Source: Mermis nigrescens
Taxonomy: Eukaryota; Nematoda; Enoplea; Mermithida; Mermithidae
NCBI GenBank assembly: GCA_036768485.1
Contig: JAVLUZ010000157.1
Coordinates: 10,644,801 to 10,708,800 of the forward strand
Reading direction: 5' to 3'
Length of the DNA: 64,000 nucleotides
Below the pieces are notes generated by a model that worked only from the letters and a program-made list of their open reading frames with translations, was not told the DNA's origin and made no database searches. Shown here in pieces: positions 12,050 through 28,226 of the stretch (its first letter is position 1; every line of letters starts with the position of its first letter). The translations under genes were made by a program, and so were the position numbers.

Positions 12050-13065
12050 GAGATATGCTGGGCGAAGTTGGCCGGGACCTGTACAAAACATATACCCTAT
12101 ACTTACTAAGCTATACCAAGCATACACATTATTTCTATACTGACCTAACATCTTAGTATTACTATTATAAGCAATTACCTATTGCTTTAATGAATTAAAG
12201 ACTTAAAAATAAGCAGATAAAAGAGAAATAAACAAAAAATTAATAAATAATTGTGAATATAGCTGTTAGGCATAGAAAACAATAAGCTAAGCTGAACAGA
12301 ATATGACTTTTCTATAGTATTTATGCTGATTCGATGAAAGAAATAGACGAGCAAAACAGTACAATACAAAAGATTACGATTACATTGCACGAGAAATAAG
12401 TAACCCAGAGATTAACTACACGCTTGAAAAACTTATCTCTAGAATATCAACAAAATCATAGGGGCGAAAAATGCTTGTACGACGAAAAATCATTTACCAA
12501 GATTAGGGAACATGCATAATCAAATTAAAATAATATTTAAAAAATTAATTGAAAACCACACAAAAATGAAGACATTTGCTCTATTATTTGGCGCACAGCG
12601 CCCGAAATTAGTGAAAAATCGCATATATTAAAGCAAACGAATTCTATCTGGTTGATAAAATAAGTTGCCGTACCCTAGCATTTTTAAGGTACATAAGTAC
12701 ATACATCGATTTATAAAACAATTTTACAGACACTGGTGAAAGTCCCTTGCATTTTAAACTTTATTGTCTAAGAATTATCGGTCAAACGTGCTTATTTTGG
12801 CAATAAAAATTGTTAATTGAGCTAAGCTATTCAAGAATGTATCGAATTGTTTCAATGCTCACTCAAATCTTGATTATTAGATTACCTGAAGCGAAACACA
12901 ACAGTAGCCTAAGCTTAATTTCAACGAAATTTAGCTTATTTTTGCGAATAAATAAATATTATGTTGCGTAATTCGGCAAAAAAGATTAATTTTGTTCGAT
13001 TTTCATTAATTTTCCATCGTTTTTACAGGCCCCGGCGCCGGGGCGGGCGGGCTGGCACACCTCTA
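12048..13065. mobile_element. Inverted-repeat element flanked by (AT)n, GC-rich ends
   Basis: The left end is TAGAGATATGCTGGGCGAAG. The right end on the minus strand is TAGAGGTGTGCCAGCCCGCC. These share TAGAG-T-TGC and a G/C-rich subterminus, and resemble the element at 20,268-21,167 (TAGAGCTGTGCC). (AT)n lies left and a short TATATATAT right. The interior has no long frame. Non-autonomous, probably hAT-like. Confidence 0.6.
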
Positions 13066-13089
13066 ATATATATATATATGGACAGATAA

Positions 13090-13420
13090 TTTTTCATATC
13101 GGAGCGAAGCGCCGAAAAATTTTCGGAATTTTACACCTTTTTACACTTTTTATCTTCCCAAAAATCTTTGTACATGTACAAAGATAGTCCTGAAAAGTCT
13201 TTGTACATCGGGAAAAATCTTTGGCGAATACAAAAAACACTGCTTTGTACATGCAAATTTTTGTTTTTTTTAACATGGTACAGTAACGATTTCAGTGTGG
13301 TAGAACATAGTTTTTCGACCTTCAGTAGTGTGTTTGGCTAATTTTTGGGTTTCTGAATATTTGACATTTTTTCCAATTTTCCATTCCAAGCGCAGTGTTG
13401 CTTATTACGAGATTTAATTC
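13090..13420. repeat. GTACAAAG palindrome family, copy 3
   Basis: Contains the perfect 20-bp palindrome TCTTTGTACATGTACAAAGA at 13165-13184, then 'catggtacagtaacgattt' and 'gctaatttttgggtttct'. Preceded by 'ggagcgaagcgccgaaaa'. Confidence 0.8.
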
Positions 13421-13599
13421 GCATATTACAATTTTTGTAATATTTCTGATTTTGTAGTACAAGTTGTTTTAGCTTCCTCAGTCGAGTTTTATGTGTGAAT
13501 CCCATCAAAAGCTCATAAAAATTTCGGCACTTCGCGCCGAACTAATATTATCAACTAAATTCAGGCCGGATTATCACATTCAGAAGTACGGTCTTTCTG

Positions 13600-14175
13600 T
13601 ATTCGGCGAAGATTTTTGCTGATGTACAAAGACGTTTCAGGACCGTCTTTGTACATGTACAAAGATTTTTGAAAAACAAAATCTGTAAAAAGGTGTAGAA
13701 TTCCTTATTGCGAATTCTACCATTTTAAAGATTTTCAGGGGAGTAAGCAGCTGCAAAAATGGAGCCGCTTACCCCTTCCCCTGAAAATGGCCGACAAATA
13801 AACATGTGACAGGGGGTTTGGGCCATCCCCCATCCACGCTTTGAAGCCCCGAACTTCTTTAAAAGTCAGAAAATATTTGACCACCCTCCAGTGTTTTTTT
13901 TTGTACAAGGTCCGTTTGTACATGTACAAAGATGGTCCCCAAAAGTCTTTGTACATTTTGTACATGCAAATTTTTGTGTACTATAATATAGTACAGTAGC
14001 GATTTTAGTGTGGTAAAACAGGGTTTTCGATCTTTGGTAATGTATTTTAGCTAATTTCTGGGTTTCTGACGCCAAAAATTACTAAAAATTATCTGAAAAC
14101 GGCGCAAAGCGCCGAAAAATGTTGACATTTTTCCATTCTAAATGCAAATTCTGTCATTTTAAAGATATATAGGAC
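13600..14175. repeat. GTACAAAG palindrome family, copy 4
   Basis: Perfect palindrome at 13646-13665, a near-perfect one at about 13,911-13,932, then 'tagtacagtagcgatttta' and 'ggcgcaaagcgccgaaaa'. Two modules are fused head to head. Confidence 0.8.
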
Positions 14176-14184
14176 AAATAATTT

Positions 14185-14650
14185 ATCAGTTCGGAGCGAA
14201 GCGCTGAAAAATTGTGGGAATTTTACATCTTTTTACAGTTTTTGTCTTCCTAAAAATCTTTGTACATTTTGTATACAAAAAATTTTTGGGTACTATAATA
14301 TGGTACAGCAGCGATTTTAGTGTGGTAAAACAGAGTTCTTCGACTTTTCGTAGTGTGTTTTAGCTAATTTCTGGGTCTCTAAGGGCAAAAATCACTAAGA
14401 ATCGTCTTAAAACGGCGCGAAGCGCCGAAAAAATTTGACATTTTTACTTTTGAAATGTAATTTCTGCCATTATAAAGATATGTAGAACACACAATTACTC
14501 ATTTCGGCGCGAAGCGCCGAAATTTTTTCGAATTTTAGACCTTTTTTGCAATTTTTGGCTTCCCAAAAATCTTTGTACATGTACAAAGACGGTCCCGAAA
14601 AGTCTTTGTACATTGGGAAAAATCTTTGCCGAGTACAAAAAAAAACCGTG
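14185..14650. repeat. GTACAAAG palindrome family, copy 5
   Basis: Perfect palindrome at 14570-14589. Two copies of the 15-bp hairpin CGGCGCGAAGCGCCG lie at 14413-14427 and 14505-14519. Module order is as in the other copies. Confidence 0.8.
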
Positions 14651-15081
14651 CCACCCTCCCATTTTTTGGCGAAAACCTGCGCTTTTTTGGCTATTTTTAT
14701 GTGTTTTTACCATTTTTGATCTAGTCGCTAACCCCCTCCTTCTAAAAATGGCGAGGGACCCCTACCCTAGATTTCCAGCCGTTACATGTATACTGATTTA
14801 CCCTGATAAAATTCTAAGCGATTACATGCATGTTTCATAGTGATAGTTTATCTATTTACTATAGCTCATATTCTAAAATAATGTATCACTGCGTGAAATT
14901 CTAATAGTTAGGTAAACTTTTGCATACTGAAAAATTAAGTTCGAAAATTCAAAAAATTCAAAAGGTTTTCACCGAAAATCATCTGACAATGACTTGTGTC
15001 TTGGTCCCTGGGGGTAATACCCCTCCCCCTTATGGGAATGTGTGATGCCTCATTTATTACATCCAATACCTATTGCATCCA

Positions 15082-15188
15082 ATCGCTACAGCAGCAGTAG
15101 CAGTAGCAAAGATTCAAATGATATAGAGTGTGCTAATAGCAGCGACATAGACTTTATTGATGATTCAGACAATGAAACACTGGACTAA
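15082..15188 (+). pseudogene. Acidic C-terminal tail, probable hAT transposase relic
   Basis: The frame reads NRYSSSSSSKDSNDIECANS and continues to DDSDNETLD before TAA. Serine/aspartate-rich acidic tails of this kind end many hAT transposases. It lies ~250 bp inside the right terminus of the 10,904-15,442 element, where the 3' end of a transposase gene would be. No upstream catalytic part is readable, so it is a relic. Alternative: a chance acidic frame. Confidence 0.35.
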
Positions 15189-15450
15189 ATTTGTTTCTTG
15201 TGACATAAATAGTAATAAAACTTGATATTAAAAGGCGCACCTAACTTTGCGCTTGCCATTTACTACTGAATGGAGCAGTCGCTCATTATTTCTTTTCCTA
15301 TGCCCTTTCCAAGTATGTGTCATGCAATAATATTTTCCTTGTCTGACCCCGGCCAGCCCTGTCCCCGACCCCGGCCGGGGATTTTTCTCAGCCCCAAAAC
15401 CGCCCCGGCTCTGGCCAAAAAAGTCGCCCCGGTCGATCACTATTCAGAAC

Positions 15451-15931
15451 CAAAACTCCGACGATTTTATGAAAATTTTATTATAAAAATTCAAGTTTTC
15501 AATGCTAATTCTGCAAAATTTTCCGGGTGTCTGCTCCGAACCCACTGGGTGGGGCGCTTGAGTGAGCCACCCCAGACCCCCAGCCTCAAAAGAGATTTTT
15601 ATTGCATTCTTTTAATCTTAACTTCTACCTGAGTAGTAAAACATGCAAAGCGTGCAGCATTATTTTGAATTAATTTCGAAAAAATTTCATATGCATTTTA
15701 ATTGTTGCAGGACGACTCGAAAAGTTCGAAAAAGGCATTATTTCAAACCGAGGACGCATTTTTATACGTTTCTATCGATTTTTGACATAAAAAATTTTTC
15801 AGACTTCCTATCTGGGAAAAATCCTCATTACGCCTGTGGGTAGTAGTGTAGTACACCCCTCTACCCCTCTCGTTGCCTCTGATTAATCAACACAAACATC
15901 AGCCTTTTGAGAATAGGGGGTATATCAATAT
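15451..15931. other. Intergenic, no gene seen
   Basis: AT-rich with a GC-rich patch at about 15,525-15,590 ('ccgaacccactgggtggggc') that matches the patch at 9240-9290. A short repeat is therefore shared, but no frame is supportable. Confidence 0.35.
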
Positions 15932-17063
15932 GGGCCGTATGACAGAACGCGGAATAGTGCTATTCCAGGATAAAACAGTGGGATAAGAGGGCGGAATAAA
16001 ATATTTCGGTATTACAGAAAGCGGAATAAACAGTGATATTCCAGGAATAAAGTTGGTATGACAGAACGCGGAATAGCGCCGTTCCGAGCGCTAACCTCGG
16101 GATAAAACGGCGGAATAAAAATAAGCGGTATGACTGAAGGCGGAATAAGTTATCTCGGTAATAAAAACGGCCGCTTTTATTCTGCCATTTTATACCTGGT
16201 CATAACAGGTATAAGACAGCGGAATAGTAGTAAAAATCGTTTCTAATGCGATTTTAAAAGGAGTAAATGTGTTAGAAAATTTTTAATTGGTTAGGCACTA
16301 GAAATTTAATATGGTTGCTGTCGTTTGTAATACGATCAAAACAGATACAGAAAATTTTCTAGTTGCATGTTTGCCCCATGAGTACGGCTCGTCTTGTTGA
16401 GCTCTTGACAAAATTGATTTTTTATGATTTTTCGATCATGCAATACTTAATACCTCCAGTAGAGTAATTTAAAAAATTGATGCAGTAGGTAGTGTGTATA
16501 ATTAACAAGTTGATATCAAGATTCGCAAATGAGTACCTACTTACACAAAAAAGTAGTTATTTCATGCGCAAGCTATCATTTTTATTTCAATGTCAATGTT
16601 TCATTTTCCTTTTCCGTAAAAGCAAGCAAGCCGCATTTATTGAACCAAATTATAAAAAGTTTATCTGGTAATATTTGGCAGTATCATCAACTCAATGCAT
16701 CAATGCATACTCTACCCGTGCGCACGCATGTACATAAATACAACACGTTTGTATTTACGTCGTATATTTTCAAAGTAATTCGTACGTGACTACAGTATGC
16801 ACCATGCGTTGGACATCCAATCTATACACAAAACCTATGGAATGCGTAACTTAATCCTGGGATAGATACACTTATTCCAGGGACAGCTATTCCTCGCGTA
16901 TTTCGCGTTTTGTCAAACGAAATTTTCTTATTCCTAGGAAAGCTTATTCCGTCCCGTAACCCAGGAATAGATATCAAGAGAATAAGTTTTATCACGAGAA
17001 TAGCTATTCCCGGAATAGCGCTTATCTCAGGAACAACTTATTCCGCGTTCTGTCATACGGCCC
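15932..17063. mobile_element. Inverted-repeat MITE with GGGCCGTATGACAGAACGCG ends
   Basis: The left end GGGCCGTATGACAGAACGCG and the right end CGCGTTCTGTCATACGGCCC are exact inverses over 20 bp. TAT (or the AT within it) is duplicated outside both ends (15929-15931, 17064-17066), which fits PIF/Harbinger or ISL2EU-like elements with 2-3 bp duplications. The first ~300 bp and last ~250 bp are packed with GGAATA / TATTCC motifs in both orientations. The middle is unique AT-rich sequence. No transposase frame remains. Confidence 0.8.
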
Positions 17064-17269
17064 TATGGTTTTTGACAAAAATGAAATGTGACGAGACTAA
17101 TGTCCTGACATATCCTGTATTTTTTGTCATCCTTAAGGTTTTATTTAACTGCTTATGCGTGTAACTTTGTACTTTAAAAATGTCACTGTTGGAATCAGCG
17201 CATTCGAAAAACTAAGAAAACCGCGACCAAGAGCTTCTGCATACGCTTGCTGCTAGGAAACTAACCATA

Positions 17270-17646
17270 GGCGTAGCCAGGATTTTCGCCAGTGGGGGAG
17301 TATCCGAAAAATTTTTTTATCCAAAAACTCCATAAAAAGGGGCAAAGGCCGTTGTTTTTTGGGCTTTTCACATCGTCCTGCCCTATTTAAGCCATAAAAA
17401 ATTTTTCTGAAATTTTCTCATGTTTATGACGGAAAAATGCTTATAACGCGCGTGAAGCGCAAAATTTTTTGGTTTTTCCTGCAATAAAACGATAGAAACT
17501 GCCAAAATATAGAATAAATTGGCGCGAAGCACCAAATTTTTCGATTTTACATCGCAGAACTGCATCATGCAACTATATTGCGCAGTTCTTGAACATGCCA
17601 AAATTTTCCCCAGGGGGCTTCCCTTCCCCCTGACTACGCCAATGAA
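17270..17646. mobile_element. hAT-like MITE, GGCGTAGCC ends
   Basis: The left end is CATAGGCGTAGCCAGG and the right end on the minus strand is CATTGGCGTAGTCAGG. Partly preserved 8-bp flanks are AAACTAAC and AAACTAGA. The interior carries CGCGTGAAGCGC and GGCGCGAAGCACC hairpin motifs like those in the palindrome family. A related lone end lies near 8484. Confidence 0.6.
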
Positions 17647-17711
17647 ACTAGAGCATACACAAAAGGTAGGTGTCAACCAAATGTAGGAATGCCAATAAAA
17701 GGTAGGGGTAC

Positions 17712-17805
17712 TAGGGATGTCCCAAGCCCCAATCCCGGCCCAGATGCCGGGGATTATGCCCCTGCCCCTGGCCGGGGCAAGGCTTGCACCAGGCCGGGAC
17801 TAAAA
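17712..17805. repeat. Lone GC-rich hAT-like terminus
   Basis: TAGGGATGTCCCAAGCCCC followed by GGCC/CCGG-rich text resembles the termini at 10,904 and 20,268. No matching opposite end was found nearby, so it is probably truncated. Confidence 0.45.
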
Positions 17806-22102
<4,297 letters not shown>

Positions 22103-25100
22103 TACACTACTTTTAATTAGCGTGATTTCAGTACATCAGTCAGTAAACACAATCAGTAACATGCCACAATAATGACAACAGTCCAAGAACGCGGAAAACA
22201 ATATTGTTCTTAACATCAGCATTATCCTTTTTAAACAAGACAACCTTATTGACACCATCCATTTTCAAATTAAAACTGCATTAAGTTATTTCTTCTTAAT
22301 GTGCAGTTCACTTATAATCAAGCACAAAAATTTAACCAACGAATTCACATTGCAAATCCTCACTCAATCAATACACAAGCACAATGTGTTGTGACTTTTG
22401 AAATTGAAAACACCCAATTTTCAATTTTCAAATTGAAAATTGGATCAATTTTCAAATTGAAAGTTGGGTCAATTTTCAAATTGAAAATTGGGTGTTTGAA
22501 TTTGCGATGAAGAAAATAATCAAAAGATAGTCACTTGGTTTATTTAAGCCGAGTAATAAAATAACGACCGTCCACCAATTCCAAAACTAAACGCAACTAA
22601 TCTGATCACTATGAAAAAGTTTTGAAAAATGAGCTTGCTAAGCGAGAGTTGTAAACCAAGAGAAACTTAAAGTTAAAACCTACCATTAAATTATGAGAGA
22701 ATTATAAAAGATTTTAAACTTCAAGAAAATGGAAAAGGCGGGATGTTGGTAAATTAGAAGGCAAAGATTTTCGGCAAAAATTCAAAACTTCACGCAAATA
22801 TCAAATGTAAGGAACACTAACGCTTTGATTTGGTAGTAAAATAAATTTGTAGTATAGACTACATATTAACAACAAATGAATAGTGCAAACTTTACACAAC
22901 TACTAGGTGTAGAGAATACTAACAGTTTACGGCTTATTAATGTACATGATTACAATAAAGCTGTATATCTTTGTCGACTTCTGTGCACAGTAGTGTGATT
23001 GCTGGTTCATTTTAAACCACTTTTGCAGGCAATTTACATCAATTAAACGATAGCTCTCCATGTGCAAGATTTTGTGAAACATATTATAAACACGGCTAAG
23101 AAAGATTTAACTTTAATGCAACCCATTTAAGACAAAATTACATCTCTTCAATGATCTAAGGACACTTGAACATAATTTTTAAATCACTTTAGATTACTTT
23201 TGAGGGTAAACAAACTCACTTAATTGATGTCTCACATATGAATCCTTGAAAATTTCTTGACTTCAGTTACAAAGTCTCTGCAAGTCTATCGAATTAGGGT
23301 TAACACGTAACGTAAACTTTACACAAACACATAGCGTAAAGAATATTTTAGTCGGATTCGTAATTTTGATATTGCTCCGATATTTCTTTCAACATTTATG
23401 GAAAAATGAGTCTCCATAATGTTTTTAAGACAATAAACATTAGGTTTAAACCACTTTGCAATACTGCTGAGTGTAAGCAAGCGCGCCCAATTGACGTATA
23501 TATTTCATTCCCTGTAAATTTTTATATCTCAGGAAAAAAATTTCGATTTTTGCAATGCTCTAGAACAAAGGCTAACATGCAGTGTAAAAAATTACTCGGA
23601 TATTATGATCAACATTCATGAAAAAATTATGTCTCTACAATGGTCTGAGGACATATAAACAATGAATGTAAACTACTTTACATCACTGTTGGATGTAAAC
23701 AAACGCGCCTACGTGACGTCTCACATTTGATCCTTTGAAAACTTCTAGGCTCCAAGAAAAATTAGGTTTCAGGAATGCTCAAAAACGAAGATAAATATAT
23801 ATGTAGTGTAAACTTCATGTAAACACCTAGTGTAAAGAAGATTTTAGTCAGATTCGTAATTTTGATATTGTTCCGATATTACGATTAATATTTATGAAAA
23901 AATTAAGTCTACATAATGTTCTATGGGCAAACTAACAATTGGTGTAAACTACTTTACAACACCGTAGAGTGTAAACATATGCGCCAGACTGGCATATCAA
24001 ATTTGATTCCTGGTCCATTTCTAGACTTGATAAACGTGTCCCTGACTCGTAACCGGAGAAGCAGGCAGAAAAAACAAGACAGAAACGCATTTAAAACTCC
24101 AAATTTTTGACTTTACACTCGCTAAATATTAATGTATAGACAATTTGCTTTGACATGCACCCGATATAAAGCACTTTATTTTTATTCTATTAGACTTATC
24201 CCGACTTCTGGACGGAGAAAGTGGCGAACAAAAAACGCAACAAAAACGTATTTTCCATCATTTAGAACACTGTAAACTTTAAAATTCCGTACCGAACTCC
24301 CCATTGAGTTTAAAGAAATTCGGTTTGGTACAATTTGTAGCTTTTAAATCGTAGTACATTCCTGTGTGCCAAAAATTCTGTTGCAAAAATTATTTGGCAT
24401 GATTTATCAATCAAACTTCGGAAAAAACGTGTTTTTTAGCCCATTTTTTACCTCTGATTTCGAACTTTACACCCCCATAAATAACTCAATATTGCGTTTT
24501 TTTAAATGCGGTTTGCTGCGATGTTTAGCCCCTGTGAGGCACTTTATTAATGCTGTCTTCGATTTGCACTGACTCATAAGCGGGAAAATTTGGCAGAGAA
24601 ATCTTAGTTAAAATCCGTTTTTTTACACCATCCACTAGAGTGTAAACTTTAAACCCCAGGATCTAACTCACCATAGAGCATACAAGACTTTGCTTATATG
24701 CAGAATGTAGCCCTTGATCCGCTCTACATTTCTGTCAGAAAACATTTTAAAAACCTCATAACCGGAGTTAGTATCGGACATAGGAAGGTTGAAAACTCGA
24801 CCAAAAAGTGCTTTTTCACTCCCAGATTTTCGCACTCTTTACACTGCCGTTCGATAAATAATGCGAATTTCAAAAAACAAAAAAAGTGTCATCTGTAGAA
24901 TTCATCCCTCTATTATCCTATTCTGTTCAATCCTTCGAGTCATCAATACTCAGTTGTCCACATGCCGCAGTAAAAAGGTCCCAAAATTTGTCCTATGTTA
25001 TAACGTTACACAAAAACTTTACACCTTCTTTACACAGTCAATTTTGAGTTTCAAGAAAAACAAAAAAACACGGGCAGCGAATTTTTTTATTATCTTTCTT

Positions 25101-25140
25101 TTTAAAAAAACCGCACCTTCCAGAAGTGTCCCGTTATAGC
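22103..25140. repeat. ~3-kb dispersed repeat unit, copy A (TTTACAC-rich)
   Basis: Text from 'ctacttttaattagcgtg' onward matches 52,230-55,110 in the same order, with moderate divergence and indels. Features: a 22,410-22,494 palindrome built of CAATTTTCAAATTGAAAATTG units, and very frequent GTGTAAA / TTTACAC words about every 100-200 bp. The last shared text is near 'aaaaacaaaaaaagtgtcatctg'. Frames inside are short and not conserved between the copies, so I treat it as non-coding. Confidence 0.75.
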
Positions 25141-25206
25141 TGTAGGGGGTGCCCAGGTGTTGGGGGTACCCAAGTATATTATAGGTACGCGCTAACGCGC
25201 TACCTA

Positions 25207-25208
<2 letters not shown>

Positions 25209-25296
<88 letters not shown>
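25209..25296. repeat. (AT)n microsatellite
   Basis: About 44 AT units, with a shorter (AT)n at 25,319-25,335. 'gtttcgtaattca' follows each of the two arrays, suggesting a small tandem duplication. Confidence 0.97.
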
Positions 25297-25300
<4 letters not shown>

Positions 25301-25335
25301 TCGTAATTCATAATTTTATATATATATATATATAT

Positions 25336-26923
25336 GTTTCGTAATTCACAATTTTGAGGAATTTCTTGAAAATCAAACTTGTGCTGTCGGGAATATTTAT
25401 CGCATCAGCCACAATCTTGGCAAGAAAAAGATGTTTAAAATTTGTACATCCATGATTTTTATAGCTGGAAGACACGACAAAGTCGGAATAGAAAATGTAG
25501 AATCGGGTGTCTTAAATCCAAGAAATCAAGAAATGCAATGTTTATAATCAAATAAACCAGCAGTTTTTTTACGGAAAATTAATAAACTTTTAGAGTGAAA
25601 ATTAGAACAAAAATGAAACTAGCAGTTTTTTACGGAAAATTAATGAACTTTTAGAGTGAAAATTAGAACAAGAATGATAATGTTGAAGATAAAAATACAT
25701 GCTTTGAACTGAAAGGCTTGTACTTTGTTTGGCTTTTCAACGGAAAAATTAATCTTTACTATAAATTAAATGACCAGCACGTAGCATCACAAAAAATTTC
25801 TATTTTTCTTTAAAACTGACATCGTTTATTAATTGAGAGCTTAGATCCTGAGAGATATGGGTATTCCATTTCAAACTTTAAAATTACCTCGCAAACTCCC
25901 CGGAAATCAGTCATGAAGTTTTGAAAATCTGAAAACAGTTGCACATTTAAGATTCATCGCTAATAATTATCATTTATGTGGATCGATTCAGTATCACGTG
26001 CATCAATAATAAATTGTTTTCTTACTTCCTAAGCTTCTAATTTAAAGCAATTATACGGTGATAAACCCAAAAATAATCCCCTGTTCTCAGTCATATGATT
26101 AAGTACTAGTATTACTGTAAAAACGTACCGTAAACAATTTTAAGTGTACACTTATAGGGTCACCATACTTTAGTAAGCATAACATCTTGCATAATTTATT
26201 TAGCCTGCGCGCCTACCTTCGTCTTTTGCACTAATCTCGTATAAATGTACTTTAATTAATAATTTCTTCCTTTTAGAATATGTGATTTTGTATGATGATT
26301 CATGTCGAATGTTTATTTATAATTGTATTTCATTGTATATTAATGTCTCTTTTCTTATTGTGTTCTTTTTTTGTGCGACGAAAATAAAATATTTGTATAT
26401 TTGTATCCCTAGTAGGTATTTACAAGATTAACGGAAAAGTTTGAAATTTCACCTTTCTTGAACGCCGTTTTGCATTACTAAAATTTTCCACAAGGTGAAT
26501 TAGAGCCCAAATTTTTTTCCATATCGCGAAATTTTGGTTCACAAAACCCCTAAATGTGGAAAAAATGGTGCCTATCCCCAAAACAAAATCCTGGATTCGG
26601 GCCTGAATGCGAGTCTTGCCAGAAATTTTTTCTCCGTGTAGGACTTTGGTTTATGGTTCTCGGGGTCTAAAAAGTGTAAAAAATGTAACATTTCTCACGG
26701 GTCGGATGCGATGTGGTTCAAAAATGCCAACCCGATTTTCGTCTCTAATGCCGTTTTTACTGAAAATGAAAAACAGTCAGTCGATCAGATACAGTAAATG
26801 CTGATTCATTAACGCTATTAGGCCAAACATATAAACCTTAGGACTAAATTTGTATTCAGAACAATTTATTTATTTTACAAGATACTTTACACATGCATGA
26901 TGTTACTGTTTAATTCACTCTTC
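25336..26923. other. Intergenic AT-rich sequence, no gene seen
   Basis: Contains a local direct repeat of 'ttttttacggaaaattaatg'-like text at about 25,567 and 25,628 (unit ~60 bp), and an inverted GGCCCGAATCCAGG end-like sequence near 26,590. No supportable frame. Confidence 0.4.
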
Positions 26924-27092
26924 TATTGTCTGTTTCACATAAATCTGGGCATTAATTTTAAGGATTTATTCTAAGTAAGCCGATGGATTACGATAATTAT
27001 ACATCAATTCAGTGCTATAATCGCAATCTTTCTACTTATTGTCGGGCATAGTTTTTAAAATTTATACTCAGACTTGTGTGGAACAGACTATA
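26924..27092. mobile_element. Short MITE with TATAGTCTGTTTCACA ends, copy 1
   Basis: Left TATTGTCTGTTTCACAT, right 'tgtggaacagactataa'. About 170 bp, same design and length class as the copy at 28,020. Confidence 0.6.
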
Positions 27093-27235
27093 AATGAGCG
27101 ACTGCAAGGATCGCTTAGATCGGCTCGGTTGATAGTCACCGATTTTGCTTAAATTTCAAATGAAGTTAATTGTAGAGGGATTTTTCGTAATATCGCACGC
27201 TTTGACAATTATTCTGCTGTTGATACCTCAAAATC

Positions 27236-27483
27236 TATAGTCTATTCCAAGAAACCTTTGCATGGAAATCAATTTTCAGAATTCAAACGAGTTGCTACAG
27301 AAGTGTCTTGTAGGCAGCCTACATACATACTATAATGCAATTTTACATAGCAAAACTTCATATGCTTACCAGTTGCTATGCAGGGCGTCGTAACTTTTGC
27401 ATCTCTTTAAACTGCTTTTGTAATCGATTTGCATTTATCCAGAAATTGTAATCTATGCAAAATGTTTCGTGAAATAGACTATA
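27236..27483. mobile_element. Short MITE with TATAGTCT ends, copy 2
   Basis: Left TATAGTCTATTCCAAGAAAC, right 'gtttcgtgaaatagactata'. About 250 bp. Ends are related to, but more diverged from, copies 1 and 3. Confidence 0.5.
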
Positions 27484-28019
27484 GAAATTTCCCACCCTAA
27501 AATTTTTCTTCATTACTCCTTTTAATACTAAATATTATGTCTTCATCTTTCTTTGATCAGCGCAAAGATAAATAGAGTCTACATAAGAATGCAAAAATAT
27601 ATAATTATGTAAGTGAGGCAGCACTTACACGCTCATCTTGCACCGAGCTATTTTTAGATATTCTTTTTGCGCGCAAACCCGGGTTTGATGCTTCATCTCT
27701 AGACGAAGTGGCGCAATTTCTTTTTTGGACGAGCACTGGTTCAGGCTTACGAACGCAACCGAACACTGGCCAGTGGCGGGTTTTCGGACCTGCCTACTTT
27801 TTTACTTTTTTGAAAAAAATCTTTTCCGACACTAAAGTAATTCTATCTTCCCTATTAACTGTAGGTCATTTAGAGATCATAGTAGCTACATAGGAAGGAA
27901 AGGTTTTTTCAATAAAATTTCTTACGGCTTAATTTTTCTCGTCTTCAGCAGATCATGCAACATGCGGATGGAATTCGCACTTTCGACTTGTCTTAAATCG
28001 ACCATTAAACACAGTAGAC

Positions 28020-28177
28020 TATAGTCTGTTTCACACAACTTCGGTCATAAATTTTAAAACTATCTACGGCAATAAGCTGATAGATTGCGATTATAGCATT
28101 GATCTAATAAATAAATATCGTAACCCTCGACCTACTGTTTTAGAATTTATGCACGAAGTTATGTGAAACAGACTATA
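28020..28177. mobile_element. Short MITE with TATAGTCTGTTTCACA ends, copy 3
   Basis: Left TATAGTCTGTTTCACACAAC, right 'gttatgtgaaacagactata'. 158 bp. The internal 'taagctgatagattgcgatt' matches 'taagccgatggattacgata' of copy 1. Confidence 0.75.
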
Positions 28178-28199
28178 GCTTTTTAAAACATCACCGAAA

Positions 28200-28226
28200 A
28201 TTTCAGCTTAGCGCAGTGGTAGAATG
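28200..28226 (+). other. tRNA-like sequence, left part (interrupted by the LTR element)
   Basis: Left of the LTR element, 'cttagcgcagtggtagaatg' matches a Pol III A box. The right part resumes at 42,605 and contains GGTTCGATTTC at 42633-42643, matching a B box. Joined across the insertion these give tRNA-like spacing, with a TTGCCG loop-like segment that would be Gly (GCC). Stem pairing is poor, so a tRNA-derived SINE or tRNA pseudogene is more likely than a working tRNA. Confidence 0.5.
28223..28226. repeat. 4-bp target-site duplication of the LTR element (left)
   Basis: AATG at 28223-28226 is repeated at 42605-42608 directly outside the LTR ends TGTAAC and TTTACA. Four bases suits Ty3/gypsy integration. 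Confidence 0.8.

Larger units (their letters stand above)
10904..15442. mobile_element. hAT-superfamily element, 4.5 kb, 8-bp TSD
   Basis: Termini are TAGTGATCGACCGGGGC (10904-) and its exact inverse GCCCCGGTCGATCACTA (-15442). The 8-bp duplication TTCAGAAC flanks it at 10896-10903 and 15443-15450, the hAT size. Both ends run into GGCCGGGG-rich subterminal sequence. The interior contains later insertions: (AT)n, a second inverted-repeat element (12,048-13,065) and four copies of the GTACAAAG palindrome family. The only coding relic is the acidic tail at 15,082-15,188. Confidence 0.85.

Noticed and set aside
24861..25139. 92-codon frame in the 3-kb repeat
   Set aside because: Not open in cop B at the corresponding position and without recognisable features.
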